From positions 1 to 32,928 of the forward strand of contig JABMNB010000397.1 of assembly GCA_013205335.1 (NCBI GenBank): 32,928 nt of DNA, read 5' to 3'. The notes under the pieces were generated by a model, which had not been told where the DNA came from, did no database searches, and was given only the letters and a program-made list of their open reading frames with translations. Each line of letters begins with the position of its first letter. Position 1 is the stretch's first letter. Source of the DNA: Rhodospirillales bacterium. Its GTDB lineage: Bacteria; Pseudomonadota; Alphaproteobacteria; Reyranellales; Reyranellaceae. Position numbers and translations under genes: made by a program. Below, in pieces: positions 17,561 to 26,597 of this stretch.

Positions 17561-18375
17561 TCGACGAGGCGTACCGCCGCCTCGACAGTCATCTTTGCGT
17601 CGCCGAAGCCGACGCGGCGTCCGCTGACCGGAGCAGCATCGCGGTAGTCGAGGCCAACGGCGACGCGAAGACTGTCGCCGCGCGGGCTGATGCCGTTGGC
17701 GGGATCGAAGCCGACCCATTCGAGGCCCGGCACCCAGGCTTCCGCCCAGGAGTGGCTGGTCTGGCCCACATGCAGTTCCGGATCGTCGTTGCGCAGATAG
17801 CCGCTGACGTAGCGGGCCGGCACGCCGAGCCGGCGGCAGCAGGCAATGAAGATGTGGGCCTCGTCCTGGGCTACGCCGGCGCCGCGGGTCAGCGCCTCGG
17901 CCGCCGACGTGTCCACCGTAGAAGCGCCGGTCCTGTAGGCCACGCGATCCGAAATGCGCGCCATCAACTCGTGCAGGACGGCGACACGGCGTTCCGGATC
18001 TGCGGCGCGCTCGGCAAGACCCGCGATCAAGGTGTCGAAGCTCGCATCGTGCCGCGCCAGGCCCGTATTGCGCAGCCAGAACGGTGCCGGGAGCGTTGGT
18101 TGCTCGACATAGCGCAGCCATTGATCGGCGCCGCTGTATTCGTAGATGCCGTTCACCACGATCTCGACGCTGTCGTGCTGTTGGGCGACCGAGAAGGTCG
18201 TCACCTGGTTGCCATGACCGTCCGTCCATTCGGAACGTTTGCCGGGACCGTCGATCCGCCAGGACACCAGGCGCTGCGCTGCCGCGGGCTTGGGCGTGAG
18301 CCGGACGTCGTGGATCGAATGGCCGGAGGGCTGGTCGAACTGGAAGCGCGTGGCATGGTGGACGGAGAAGCGCAT
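17557..18375 (-). CDS. Transglutaminase-like cysteine peptidase family protein
   Basis: MRFSVHHATRFQFDQPSGHSIHDVRLTPKP; GAGVAQDEAHIFIACCRRLGVPARYVSGYL; HSWAEAWVPGLEWVGFDPANGI. Confidence 0.93.
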   Translation of the reverse strand: MRFSVHHATRFQFDQPSGHSIHDVRLTPKPAAAQRLVSWRIDGPGKRSEWTDGHGNQVTTFSVAQQHDSVEIVVNGIYEYSGADQWLRYVEQPTLPAPFWLRNTGLARHDASFDTLIAGLAERAADPERRVAVLHELMARISDRVAYRTGASTVDTSAAEALTRGAGVAQDEAHIFIACCRRLGVPARYVSGYLRNDDPELHVGQTSHSWAEAWVPGLEWVGFDPANGISPRGDSLRVAVGLDYRDAAPVSGRRVGFGDAKMTVEAAVRLVD

Positions 18376-18383
18376 GATCCTGA

Positions 18384-19316
18384 TCAATCCAGAAGGAACT
18401 GTCGGCCGATTTCTTCCGACAGCGTGCTGATGTCGCCACGCAGCTGGCCCAGGAACGTCGCCAGGCCGATCTCAAAGACCCGATCGATGCGCGCATAGCG
18501 CAGCCGAGCATGCAACTCGCCCGCCAGCCGGTCTGCCTCGCCGCGCGTGCCGTAGGCATCGGCCAGTTCGCGCATGTTGAGGTCTACCATCCACAGACAG
18601 TGATGGACCGAGCGCGGCACGTCGCGCCGCAGCATCATCAGCTCCGCGACTTTCATGGGATTCAGCGAGCTGCGGTAGATGCGCCGATAGGTGCGCACGG
18701 CGCCAATGCAGGCCAGGAGTTCGGACCAGGCGAAGTAGTCGAGGCCCTCGGCGCTGGGATTGCCGTCCGGCCGCAGCAGATGGAACTTCACGTCGAGGAT
18801 GCGGCCGGTATTGTCGGCGCGCTCGAGGAAAGCCCCGAGCTGCAAGAAATTGTTGGCCTCGTCGCGCAGCAGCGTCACCTGCGCGGCGCCGAAGATCATC
18901 ACCGCCTGCTTCTTCACCGACTCGATCAGCGCACCGCGATCCAGGTTCGCCCGCTTGCCGCGCAGGCGGGCGCTCAGCTCCAGCCAGAGTGCGTTCAGGC
19001 TCTCCCACACGTCGACCGTGATGTTGTTGCGTTCTTCGCGGGCGTTGCGCCGCGCCGCGGCGATCGAATTGACGATCGAGGAAGGGTTGTTCTCGTCGAG
19101 CACCAGGAAGTCGATCAGGCTTGCGAGTCGCTGGCCCTGAGCCTGGCTCTGGCGGAACTCGTCCTCCATGCCGAAGATCGCCGCGACGCCCGCCGCCTCC
19201 TCGCCGCGCGACTGCAGGGCCATGCGCTGGGTCGCCTCGATCAGCCGCGCCGTCGACTTGGCGCGCTGCAGGTAGCGACCCATCCAGTAGAGATTCTTGG
19301 CAGTGCTGCTTAGCAT
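18384..19316 (-). CDS. Alpha-E domain-containing protein
   Basis: MLSSTAKNLYWMGRYLQRAKSTARLIEATQRM; position between ATP-grasp and transglutaminase. Confidence 0.92.
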   Translation of the reverse strand: MLSSTAKNLYWMGRYLQRAKSTARLIEATQRMALQSRGEEAAGVAAIFGMEDEFRQSQAQGQRLASLIDFLVLDENNPSSIVNSIAAARRNAREERNNITVDVWESLNALWLELSARLRGKRANLDRGALIESVKKQAVMIFGAAQVTLLRDEANNFLQLGAFLERADNTGRILDVKFHLLRPDGNPSAEGLDYFAWSELLACIGAVRTYRRIYRSSLNPMKVAELMMLRRDVPRSVHHCLWMVDLNMRELADAYGTRGEADRLAGELHARLRYARIDRVFEIGLATFLGQLRGDISTLSEEIGRQFLLD

Positions 19317-19324
19317 CGGCGGGC

Positions 19325-20761
19325 CTACCTGCCGTCCGCTTCGTCGGGGGCCAGTACCCAGGTGTCCTTGGTTCCGCCGCCCTGGCTCGAATTGACGACG
19401 AGAGACCCTTCCTTTAGGGCGACGCGGGTGAGGCCGCCCGGAACGATGGTGATCTTCTTGCCCGAGAGCACGAACGGGCGCAGATCGACATGCCGGGGCG
19501 CCACGCCCTGGTTCACGAAGGTCGGGCAGGTCGACAGGGCCAGCGTCGGCTGGGCGATATAGTTGTCCGGCCGCGCCTTCAGGAGCGCCGTGAATTCCTC
19601 GATCTCGGCCTTGCTCGAAGTCGGGCCGACCAGCATGCCCTTGCCACCCGATCCATGAATTTCCTTCACGACGATCTCGGACAGGTGTTCGAGCACGTAC
19701 TTGTAGTCGTCGGCCCGGTCGCATCGCCAGGTCGGCACGTTCTGCAGGATCGGCTCCTCGCCGAGATAGAAGCGGACCATCTCGGGGACATACGTATAAG
19801 TCGACTTGTCGTCGGCCACGCCGTTGCCCAGCGCATTCACGATGTTCACGCGGCCGGCGCGCAGCGCGCCCAGCAGGCCGGCGACGCCGAGGAACGAATC
19901 AGGTCGCATCGCCAGCGGATCGAGGAAGGCGTCGTCGACGCGACGGTAGATCACGTCGACGCGCTGGGGCCCGCGTGGCGTGCGCATGTAGACTCGGCTC
20001 TCGTCGACGAACAGGTCCGAGCCCTTCACCAGCTCGATGCCCATTTCATCGGCGAGGAAGGCATGCTCGAAATAGGCGCTGTTGTGATGGCCGGGCGTCA
20101 GCAGAACCACATTGGGTTCGTGGCCGTCGCTGAAGGACACCGACCTGAGCGTCGCCAGCAGTTCCTCGGAATAGTCGGCGACGGGCAGGACGCTCATCGC
20201 GGCGAAGAGCTCCGGCGCCAGCCGCATCATGACTTCGCGGTTTTCCAGGACGTAGGACACGCCGGACGGCGTGCGCACGTTGTCTTCGAGGACAAAGAAA
20301 TCCTTCTCGCCGACGCGGACGAGATCGATACCGGCGATATGCGCGTGCACGCCGCCCGGCAGTTGCAGGCCCTGCGCCATGGCGACGAACTCGCCATTCA
20401 TCAGGATTTGCTCTTCGGGGATCACGCCGGCGCGGCAGATATCGCGTTGGCCGTAGGCGTCGCTCAGGAAGGCGTTCAGGGCTCGGGCGCGCTGCGACAG
20501 GCCCTTGTGCAGGTACTGCCATTCGTCCCAGGCGATGACGCGCGGGATGATGTCGAAGGGGATCGTCGTTTCGGCACCCTCGGCCGCGCCGTAGGCACCG
20601 AAGGTGATGCCGTGCCGGCGGTAGAAGAGATCGACTTCGTTTCGCGTCGCCGCCACGCGTTCGGGCGAGGTGCGAGCCAGCCAGTCGGCGACACCGCGAT
20701 AGGGCTCTCGGATCGAACCGTCCGAGCCGGAATTCATCTCATCGAAGACCTTGGCTGCCAT
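19325..20761 (-). CDS. Circularly permuted ATP-grasp protein
   Basis: GITFGAYGAAEGAETTIPFDIIPRVI, EEQILMNGEFVAMAQGLQLPGGVHAHIAGIDLVR, VDVIYRRVDDAFLDPLAMRPDSFLGVAGLLGALRAGRVNIVNALGNGVADDKSTYTYVPEMVRFYLGEEPIL. Confidence 0.94.
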   Translation of the reverse strand: MAAKVFDEMNSGSDGSIREPYRGVADWLARTSPERVAATRNEVDLFYRRHGITFGAYGAAEGAETTIPFDIIPRVIAWDEWQYLHKGLSQRARALNAFLSDAYGQRDICRAGVIPEEQILMNGEFVAMAQGLQLPGGVHAHIAGIDLVRVGEKDFFVLEDNVRTPSGVSYVLENREVMMRLAPELFAAMSVLPVADYSEELLATLRSVSFSDGHEPNVVLLTPGHHNSAYFEHAFLADEMGIELVKGSDLFVDESRVYMRTPRGPQRVDVIYRRVDDAFLDPLAMRPDSFLGVAGLLGALRAGRVNIVNALGNGVADDKSTYTYVPEMVRFYLGEEPILQNVPTWRCDRADDYKYVLEHLSEIVVKEIHGSGGKGMLVGPTSSKAEIEEFTALLKARPDNYIAQPTLALSTCPTFVNQGVAPRHVDLRPFVLSGKKITIVPGGLTRVALKEGSLVVNSSQGGGTKDTWVLAPDEADGR

Positions 20762-20859
20762 CCGGCATTTCACCCCCTGTCGAATCATCTTATAAGCAAT
20801 CGACGGGCCAACAAAGTGCCCTTGTGAACATCCCTTGAGACATCGGGCGGAGGTGCGGC

Positions 20860-21849
20860 ATGAAGCAGGTGCTGATCGATCGGTACGGGACGCCGTGGGA
20901 CGTGGCGCGTTGCGCCGACGTGCCAGACGTGGGCGAACCGGCGGCCGACGAAGTCGTCTTCGACGTGCTGGCCTTCCCCATCAATCCCGCGGACATGTGG
21001 TTCTGCAAGGGGAGCTACCGGCTGAAGCCGCCCTTGCCGGCAACGCCCGGCGCGGAATGCGTCGGTCGGGTCGCGGCGGTCGGTTCGGCCGTGAAGCACG
21101 TTAAGACGGGCGATCTGGTGATCAACCTGCAGCGCGAAAACTGGACGCAGAGGCGCCGCGTGAAGGGCGACGACGCCATTCCGTTACCGTCGGGCATCGA
21201 TCTGCGACAGGCCGCGATGGTGCGCATCAACCCGCCGACGGCGCAGCTCATGCTGTCGGATTTCGTCGATCTCGGTGCCGGTGAATGGGTCATCCAGAAT
21301 GTGGCCAACTCCGCGGTCGGACGGTTGCTTATCGTGCAGGCCCACCAGCGCGGCCTGCGTACGGTGAATGTCGTGCGCCGCGCGGACCTCACGGACGAGC
21401 TGAAGACGTTGGGCGCGGATGTCGTCCTGGTCGATGGTGACGGTCTCGCCGAGCGCGTCGCTCAGGCGACGGGAAATGCGGCCATTCGGCTTGGCGTGGA
21501 GGCGGTCGGCGGCGCCGCAACGGGCCGCATCGTCGACTGCGTCGCGACCGAGGGCACCGTCGTTCATTACGGGTCGATGAGCGGCGAGGATCCCAAGGTA
21601 ACGCGCAGCAATTTCATCTATCGCGGGGTCAAGCTGACGGGGTTCATGCTGGGCCGGGGGCTCGCCAAGCGCAGCGCGGCCAAGATCCGAGAGATCTATG
21701 CCGGGTTGGCCACGCAAGTGATGGCGGGCACGCTTTACGCGCCTGTCGACACGGTCTATCCGATCGAGAAGATCAAGGATGCCCTGGCCCACGCCGACAG
21801 GGGCGGGCGCAACGGCAAGATCCTGGTGGCGCCCAACGGCGCGATTTGA
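20860..21849 (+). CDS. Zinc-independent medium-chain alcohol dehydrogenase / quinone or enoyl reductase family protein
   Basis: VLAFPINPADMWFCKGSYRLKPPLPATPGAECVGRVAAVGSAV and VIQNVANSAVGRLLIVQAHQRGLRTVNVVRR. Confidence 0.9.
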   Translation: MKQVLIDRYGTPWDVARCADVPDVGEPAADEVVFDVLAFPINPADMWFCKGSYRLKPPLPATPGAECVGRVAAVGSAVKHVKTGDLVINLQRENWTQRRRVKGDDAIPLPSGIDLRQAAMVRINPPTAQLMLSDFVDLGAGEWVIQNVANSAVGRLLIVQAHQRGLRTVNVVRRADLTDELKTLGADVVLVDGDGLAERVAQATGNAAIRLGVEAVGGAATGRIVDCVATEGTVVHYGSMSGEDPKVTRSNFIYRGVKLTGFMLGRGLAKRSAAKIREIYAGLATQVMAGTLYAPVDTVYPIEKIKDALAHADRGGRNGKILVAPNGAI

Positions 21850-21865
21850 ACGAGGGAGCAGGCAG

Positions 21866-22246
21866 ATGAATTCCGACGTCGCAGCGATCGAGAAGGTACT
21901 TCAGGTCTATTTCGACGGCCTGCACGAGGGCGACACGAAGAAGCTCGGCGAGGCGTTCCATCCTGCCTCGCACCTGTACAGCGCCGGCCCCGACGGAAAG
22001 GCCGCGGACATGCCGCTAGCCGATTGGTTCAAGATGGTGGAAGGCCGTCCGTCGGCCAAATCGAAGGGCAGCGCCCGGGCCGATCGCATCGTGTCGATCG
22101 ACTTTTCAGGCCCGGCGACCGCCTTTGCCAAGGTCGAGTGCCAGATCCCGCCGCGCTACTTCACGGACTATCTAACCCTGCTCAAGGTGGATGGCCGTTG
22201 GCAGGTCATTGCCAAGGCCTTCCACACGGTCACGCGCGACGCCTGA
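21866..22246 (+). CDS. NTF2-like / putative lumazine-binding family protein
   Basis: AIEKVLQVYFDGLHEGDTKKLGEAFHPASHLYSAGPDGKAADMPLADWFKMV ... DYLTLLKVDGRWQVIAKAFHTV; SD GGGAGCAGGCAG before ATG. Confidence 0.85.
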   Translation: MNSDVAAIEKVLQVYFDGLHEGDTKKLGEAFHPASHLYSAGPDGKAADMPLADWFKMVEGRPSAKSKGSARADRIVSIDFSGPATAFAKVECQIPPRYFTDYLTLLKVDGRWQVIAKAFHTVTRDA

Positions 22247-22419
22247 ACCTCGCGGACAACGGCGCCATGAAGCGTCCACCGGTGTGCGCAATCGGGATGC
22301 CGCCGGGGTCCAAGTCGAGCCGGAGCAGGGTGCTGCGACAGTGATGCTTGTCTTCGAGAATGCGACTCGGATGAGTGATGCGCCTGATGACGGACAAGCC
22401 GCCGACGATCGGGCAAGAA

Positions 22420-23325
22420 CTATTTGTCGAACCAGATCGGGTTGCTCCAGGCGCGGCGCCCTCGGTCGTCGACCACAACGATCCGCGCATGGCCACCGCG
22501 GCGCACGCGGTCGAGCGGCAGACGCGACTTCGTGAGGTCGATACCGATTTCATGGGCGGCCTTCGAGCCGCGACCAAGAACCATGATTGCGGCCGCCGGG
22601 CTGCATTCGATCTCGATCGCGTCACCGTCGTGGGCGATCGAGTGGAGGAGCGGCCCCTGGCTCGAGTAGTAGTGGCCGTGCTTGAGCGCATCGACGAGAG
22701 CATCGGGATCGCGCGAGGGCGCTCTGACCATGACCCAGCCGCCAAAAGCATCGTCGAAATGGAAATGCGCATCGTCGCTGGCGCAGCCGGTCAGGCGGCG
22801 GCCTTGGCTGAGGAGCTGATCGAGCAGGTTCCAACCGTCGCCGCGATCGTTCTTGATGGCGCTGGTGTGATTGTAGATCTCGACGGCGTGGGCGGCTTCG
22901 ATCGCGTCGGCATCGCCGACCGTCAGGCCATACCAGGCCGGGTGCACCAGGGTGACGAAGGCGCCGGAGGCAGCGCAGCGCGCGGCGATCTCGGACGCGC
23001 TCTCGCCGGGGAGGGTGGCGGTAAAGTCGAGCGGCAGGCCAGTTGCCAGGATGTGCCAGGTTTCGCCCAAGGCGGTGGCGGGGACATGCATCTCCGCGCC
23101 CAGGATCGTGGTGAATGCATCGGTCCGGAAGGGCCGCGTGTCGGTGACCGGAAAGTCGTAGATCGGGAGGAAGTGATCGGTCAGGGTGATGAAATCGTAG
23201 CCGGCCTCGCGGTAGGCAGCGCAAACGGCCTCGACGCCAAGTCGACCGTCAGACCGGGTGGAGTGGCAGTGGAGATTGCCACGGTAGAATTGCCCCGGCT
23301 GAGCGAATGTCTCGATTTCTCGCAC
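22420..23325 (-). CDS. PHP-domain / CehA-McbA-type metallohydrolase (GTG start)
   Basis: QFYRGNLHCHSTRSDGRLGVEAVCAAYREAGYDFITLTDHF; GTG at 23325 is preceded by AAAGGAG at good spacing. Confidence 0.88.
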   Translation of the reverse strand: MREIETFAQPGQFYRGNLHCHSTRSDGRLGVEAVCAAYREAGYDFITLTDHFLPIYDFPVTDTRPFRTDAFTTILGAEMHVPATALGETWHILATGLPLDFTATLPGESASEIAARCAASGAFVTLVHPAWYGLTVGDADAIEAAHAVEIYNHTSAIKNDRGDGWNLLDQLLSQGRRLTGCASDDAHFHFDDAFGGWVMVRAPSRDPDALVDALKHGHYYSSQGPLLHSIAHDGDAIEIECSPAAAIMVLGRGSKAAHEIGIDLTKSRLPLDRVRRGGHARIVVVDDRGRRAWSNPIWFDK

Positions 23326-23480
23326 GCTTCGACTCCTTTGATCGACTTGCCGCAGGCATCGCCAGAATCGACACTTGCTGATCACATATATAGAGTATAG
23401 TTATAGTAACTTATTTTAGTATTAATAATTATTATGAAATAATCATGACGAACTCAGCGCTTCGCTAGGAACTCCTTCAG

Positions 23481-23996
23481 ATTTTTGAAGCGCGTGCCAC
23501 GCGCCGTTATGGCTTGAACGACGTCAATCAGTTGCAGCACGCTTTGCAGGCCGCAGACTTGGCCATGAGGGCGGGTGAGCCGGCCAGCCTCGTGACGGCG
23601 GCTCTGCTGCATGACGTCGGTCATATGCTGCATGGCTTGGGTGAGAATCCGGCGGCAAACGGCATCGACGATCGTCACGAGGACGAGGGCGCGCGCTGGC
23701 TTGCGGAACGGTTCGGGCCCGAGGTCAGCGAACCGGTGCGCCTCCATGTGGCTGCCAAGCGCTACCTGGTGGCCACTGAACCCGGGTATGCCGGCCTGCT
23801 CTCCGAGGATTCCGTCCGTAGCCTCGCGCTGCAGGGTGGGCCGATGAGTGCAGAAGAAAGGGCAGCCTTCGAACGCGAGCCGTTCGCGGAAGCCGCCAGG
23901 AAGCTCCGTCGTTTCGACGAAGGAGCCAAGGATCCGCACGCGGTGGTACGGAGCTTCGAGCACTACCTGGAATACGCAGAGGCCTGCTGCCGCTAG
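23481..23996 (+). CDS. PhnZ-type HD-domain protein (phosphonate-degradation-associated HDIG family); 5' end uncertain
   Basis: GLNDVNQLQHALQAADLAMRAG...VTAALLHDVGHML...DDRHEDEGARWL...EPVRLHVAAKRYLVATEPGYAGLLSEDSVRSLALQGGPMS; upstream ATG 23445 in frame is separated by TAG 23466. Confidence 0.8.
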   Translation: MFEARATRRYGLNDVNQLQHALQAADLAMRAGEPASLVTAALLHDVGHMLHGLGENPAANGIDDRHEDEGARWLAERFGPEVSEPVRLHVAAKRYLVATEPGYAGLLSEDSVRSLALQGGPMSAEERAAFEREPFAEAARKLRRFDEGAKDPHAVVRSFEHYLEYAEACCR

Positions 23997-24919
23997 GGAC
24001 CTGCCGGGATGTGGTCGACGAAGGCACGGACGGCCGGTATCTCCAGCGACTCCTTTAGCGACACGGCGTAGACGCCGGTGCTGCAGGGCAGCGAAACGAA
24101 AGGCACGATCGCCAGGCGCGTGTCGTGTCCGGCCTCGCCTTCGAACAGGGCGCCCAGGCCAAGGCGCGCCGCCACTGCTTCTTTCATAGCCTCGCGACTG
24201 CCAAGTACCAGCCTGACATTGAGCGTTAGGCCTTCCGCGATGAAGGCGGCCTCAAGCACCTGACGGGTAAGCGAGCCTTCTTCGCGGAGGATGAACGCGC
24301 GCCCCGCCAGCTCTGATGCCCGCACGGCTGGTCGGGCCGCCATGGGATCGTCGCTGGGCAGACACACCGCGAGCCGCGGCGCTGCTATCAGTGTGCAGGC
24401 GAAAGGTGCCACCGGTCCGGTCAATGTCATCATGCCGATGTCGATGCGGCAGCGTGCAATGTCGTCCAGCAGCGTGGTCGTATTGCCGATTTTGGTCGTG
24501 ATGCTGACAGCCGGATATCTGGCCGTGAAGCCGGCGATCAGGGGCATGGCGACGTGCGGGGTCGACAGGCCGATTGACAGCCGGCCGCGCGAGACATCTC
24601 GCAACTCCAGCGCCGAGGCCTCGAACTCCGAGACTCGGCTGAGGATAAGTCGCGCCCGTACAAAGAGTTCCTGGCCGACCTCGGTGAGAACGAACTGAGG
24701 CTTGCGGCGAAAAAGCAGCACGCCGCAGGCCTGCTCCAGAGCCGCCAGTTGAATGGACACGCTCGGTTGGCTCACGCCTAGCAGGCGCGCCGCGCCCGAA
24801 ACGCTTTTCGCTTCGGCCACCGCTGCGAAGGCACGCAGCGACGACAGGGTGATTCCGCCTTCGCGACGAAGGGCTGTGGGCTGATCGCTGGAGTTCACAA
24901 TTGAGTCACTGTCTCTCAT
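23993..24919 (-). CDS. LysR-family transcriptional regulator
   Basis: ITLSSLRAFAAVAEAKSVSGAARLLGVSQPSVSIQLAALEQACGVLLFRRKPQFVLTEVGQ HTH plus LysR substrate-binding domain. Confidence 0.95.
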   Translation of the reverse strand: MRDSDSIVNSSDQPTALRREGGITLSSLRAFAAVAEAKSVSGAARLLGVSQPSVSIQLAALEQACGVLLFRRKPQFVLTEVGQELFVRARLILSRVSEFEASALELRDVSRGRLSIGLSTPHVAMPLIAGFTARYPAVSITTKIGNTTTLLDDIARCRIDIGMMTLTGPVAPFACTLIAAPRLAVCLPSDDPMAARPAVRASELAGRAFILREEGSLTRQVLEAAFIAEGLTLNVRLVLGSREAMKEAVAARLGLGALFEGEAGHDTRLAIVPFVSLPCSTGVYAVSLKESLEIPAVRAFVDHIPAGP

Positions 24920-24935
24920 TAAAATAGCGAAATAC

Positions 24936-24948
24936 TAACAGTGTGTTA
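24936..24948. promoter_or_regulatory. Candidate LysR operator TAACA-GTG-TGTTA
   Basis: Perfect 5-bp arms in the divergent LysR/binding-protein spacer. Confidence 0.35.
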
Positions 24949-24961
24949 ATAGATTTTGTCT

Positions 24962-26542
24962 ATGGAGGGTAATTTGACCCAGCCCACCCGCCGCGACACC
25001 CTCCGCCATGCGCTTGGCGGCGCCGCGGTCCTCGGCCTGATGGATCGTGCACTAATCGGTCCGGCCTCGGCGCAGGCCGCACCGAGGCGAGGCGGTACCT
25101 TGGTCTACGCCCAATGCTCGGGCAACCGTCGGGGCGGGGACGCCAGCAATACCCGCCACCCCTACTTCATGATCGATCTGATCACGCGCTCCGCCTACAA
25201 CACGCTCACCTGGGTCGACGAGGGCCTGAAAGTCGTCCCCGAACTGGCGACCAAGCTGGAGCCCGCTAGCGACAAGCTCGATGTCTGGGACGTGACGGTG
25301 CGCGAGGGCGTGCTGTTCCACGACGGCCGGGAGGTCACGGCCAAGGACTGGGCCGCATCGTTCGAGCTTCACCGCCGCCGCAACTTTGCTTCGCAGCAGA
25401 TCAAGTCCACCGAGGTCACGGGCAAGTATGGGCTGAGGTTTTTCCTCGACGCCGGCAACTCCGAGTTCCCTTACGTGCTGGCGGAGTACGACAACGTCGT
25501 CATGCCGGCCGACGACTGGGAGAAGATCGGCATGACGGGAGTGGGCACCGGCCCGTTCAAGATCGTGTCGGCCGACCCGCAGCGGCGCATGGTTTTCGAG
25601 CGCAATGAAAACTACTGGCGCAAGGACCAGCCCTACCTCGACAGGCTTGAGGTTGTGAATCGCGAAGGACAAATGGAATCGGCGATCAACGGCTTTCGCG
25701 CCCGCCAGTTCGACGCAGTGCTCAACATCGATCCGCGGCTCGTTCGCCAGCTACAAGGTGAGGCCGATACGGACGTCGTGCCGGCAACCTCCGGCGACCA
25801 GGCGGTCATCATCCTGCCCAAGCATCCGGGCTCGCCGTTCCTCGATGTGAGAATTCGTCGCGCGCTGGCCTACGCCATCGACCGCGAGGCGCTGCAGCGC
25901 ATCGTTTACGGCGGGTCGCGGTGGGGCTGGATCGGCAACGACAGCCATATGGCGGGTACCGATCCGATGTTCGTCGCCCGACCCGTCGGCCGCGACCTCG
26001 CCAAGGCCAAGGCATTGTTGGCCGAGGCCGGCTTCCCCAACGGCATTACACTGCCGACCCTTTATTATGCGCCGCAATGGCCCGAGATGGGGCGCTATTT
26101 CCAAGTCATCCAGGAGACCGTGAAGGAAGCTGGCATCACCCTGTCCATCGAGGAGCGGCCGAACGATGGATACCTCAAGTTCCGCCAAGGAGACGCCGAC
26201 GTCGCCAAGGGCAACTACCACAAGTTCGCCTACACCGCCGTCGGCCCGCGCAATCCCGGCATCAGCCTGTTCCGCATGCGCGGAGCCAACAACGAGTCCG
26301 GCTACTGGTCCGGTCCCGGCCATGACCGATACATGGAACTCTACCGCAAGGCCATGGTCACGCCCGACGCCGGCCAACGCAAGACGATCTACGCCGAGAT
26401 GCAGGGCATCTGCTACGACGAAGCCCCTGCAATCCTTCCGGCCGGCCGCAACAATATCCTCATAAAGAGGCCGACCGTTATGGGCCTGAAGAACCACCCA
26501 CAGCATTGGTCGGTCACCTGGGATGGCGTCTGGAAAGCCTGA
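24962..26542 (+). CDS. ABC transporter substrate-binding protein, family 5 (DppA/OppA-like), copy 1
   Basis: Tat-like RRDTLRHALGGAAVLG signal; DVTVREGVLFHDGREVTAKDWAASFELHRR; DVRIRRALAYAIDREALQRIVYGG. Confidence 0.93.
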   Translation: MEGNLTQPTRRDTLRHALGGAAVLGLMDRALIGPASAQAAPRRGGTLVYAQCSGNRRGGDASNTRHPYFMIDLITRSAYNTLTWVDEGLKVVPELATKLEPASDKLDVWDVTVREGVLFHDGREVTAKDWAASFELHRRRNFASQQIKSTEVTGKYGLRFFLDAGNSEFPYVLAEYDNVVMPADDWEKIGMTGVGTGPFKIVSADPQRRMVFERNENYWRKDQPYLDRLEVVNREGQMESAINGFRARQFDAVLNIDPRLVRQLQGEADTDVVPATSGDQAVIILPKHPGSPFLDVRIRRALAYAIDREALQRIVYGGSRWGWIGNDSHMAGTDPMFVARPVGRDLAKAKALLAEAGFPNGITLPTLYYAPQWPEMGRYFQVIQETVKEAGITLSIEERPNDGYLKFRQGDADVAKGNYHKFAYTAVGPRNPGISLFRMRGANNESGYWSGPGHDRYMELYRKAMVTPDAGQRKTIYAEMQGICYDEAPAILPAGRNNILIKRPTVMGLKNHPQHWSVTWDGVWKA

Positions 26543-26597
26543 CGCCGGGCTTTCTTCCGTCGGTCGATCTTCGAAGTCTTAGGATAGGGGGCAGCAC

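Noticed and set aside
19490-20827. 445-aa plus-strand ORF antisense to the ATP-grasp gene
   Set aside because: Shadow ORF with no domain signature.
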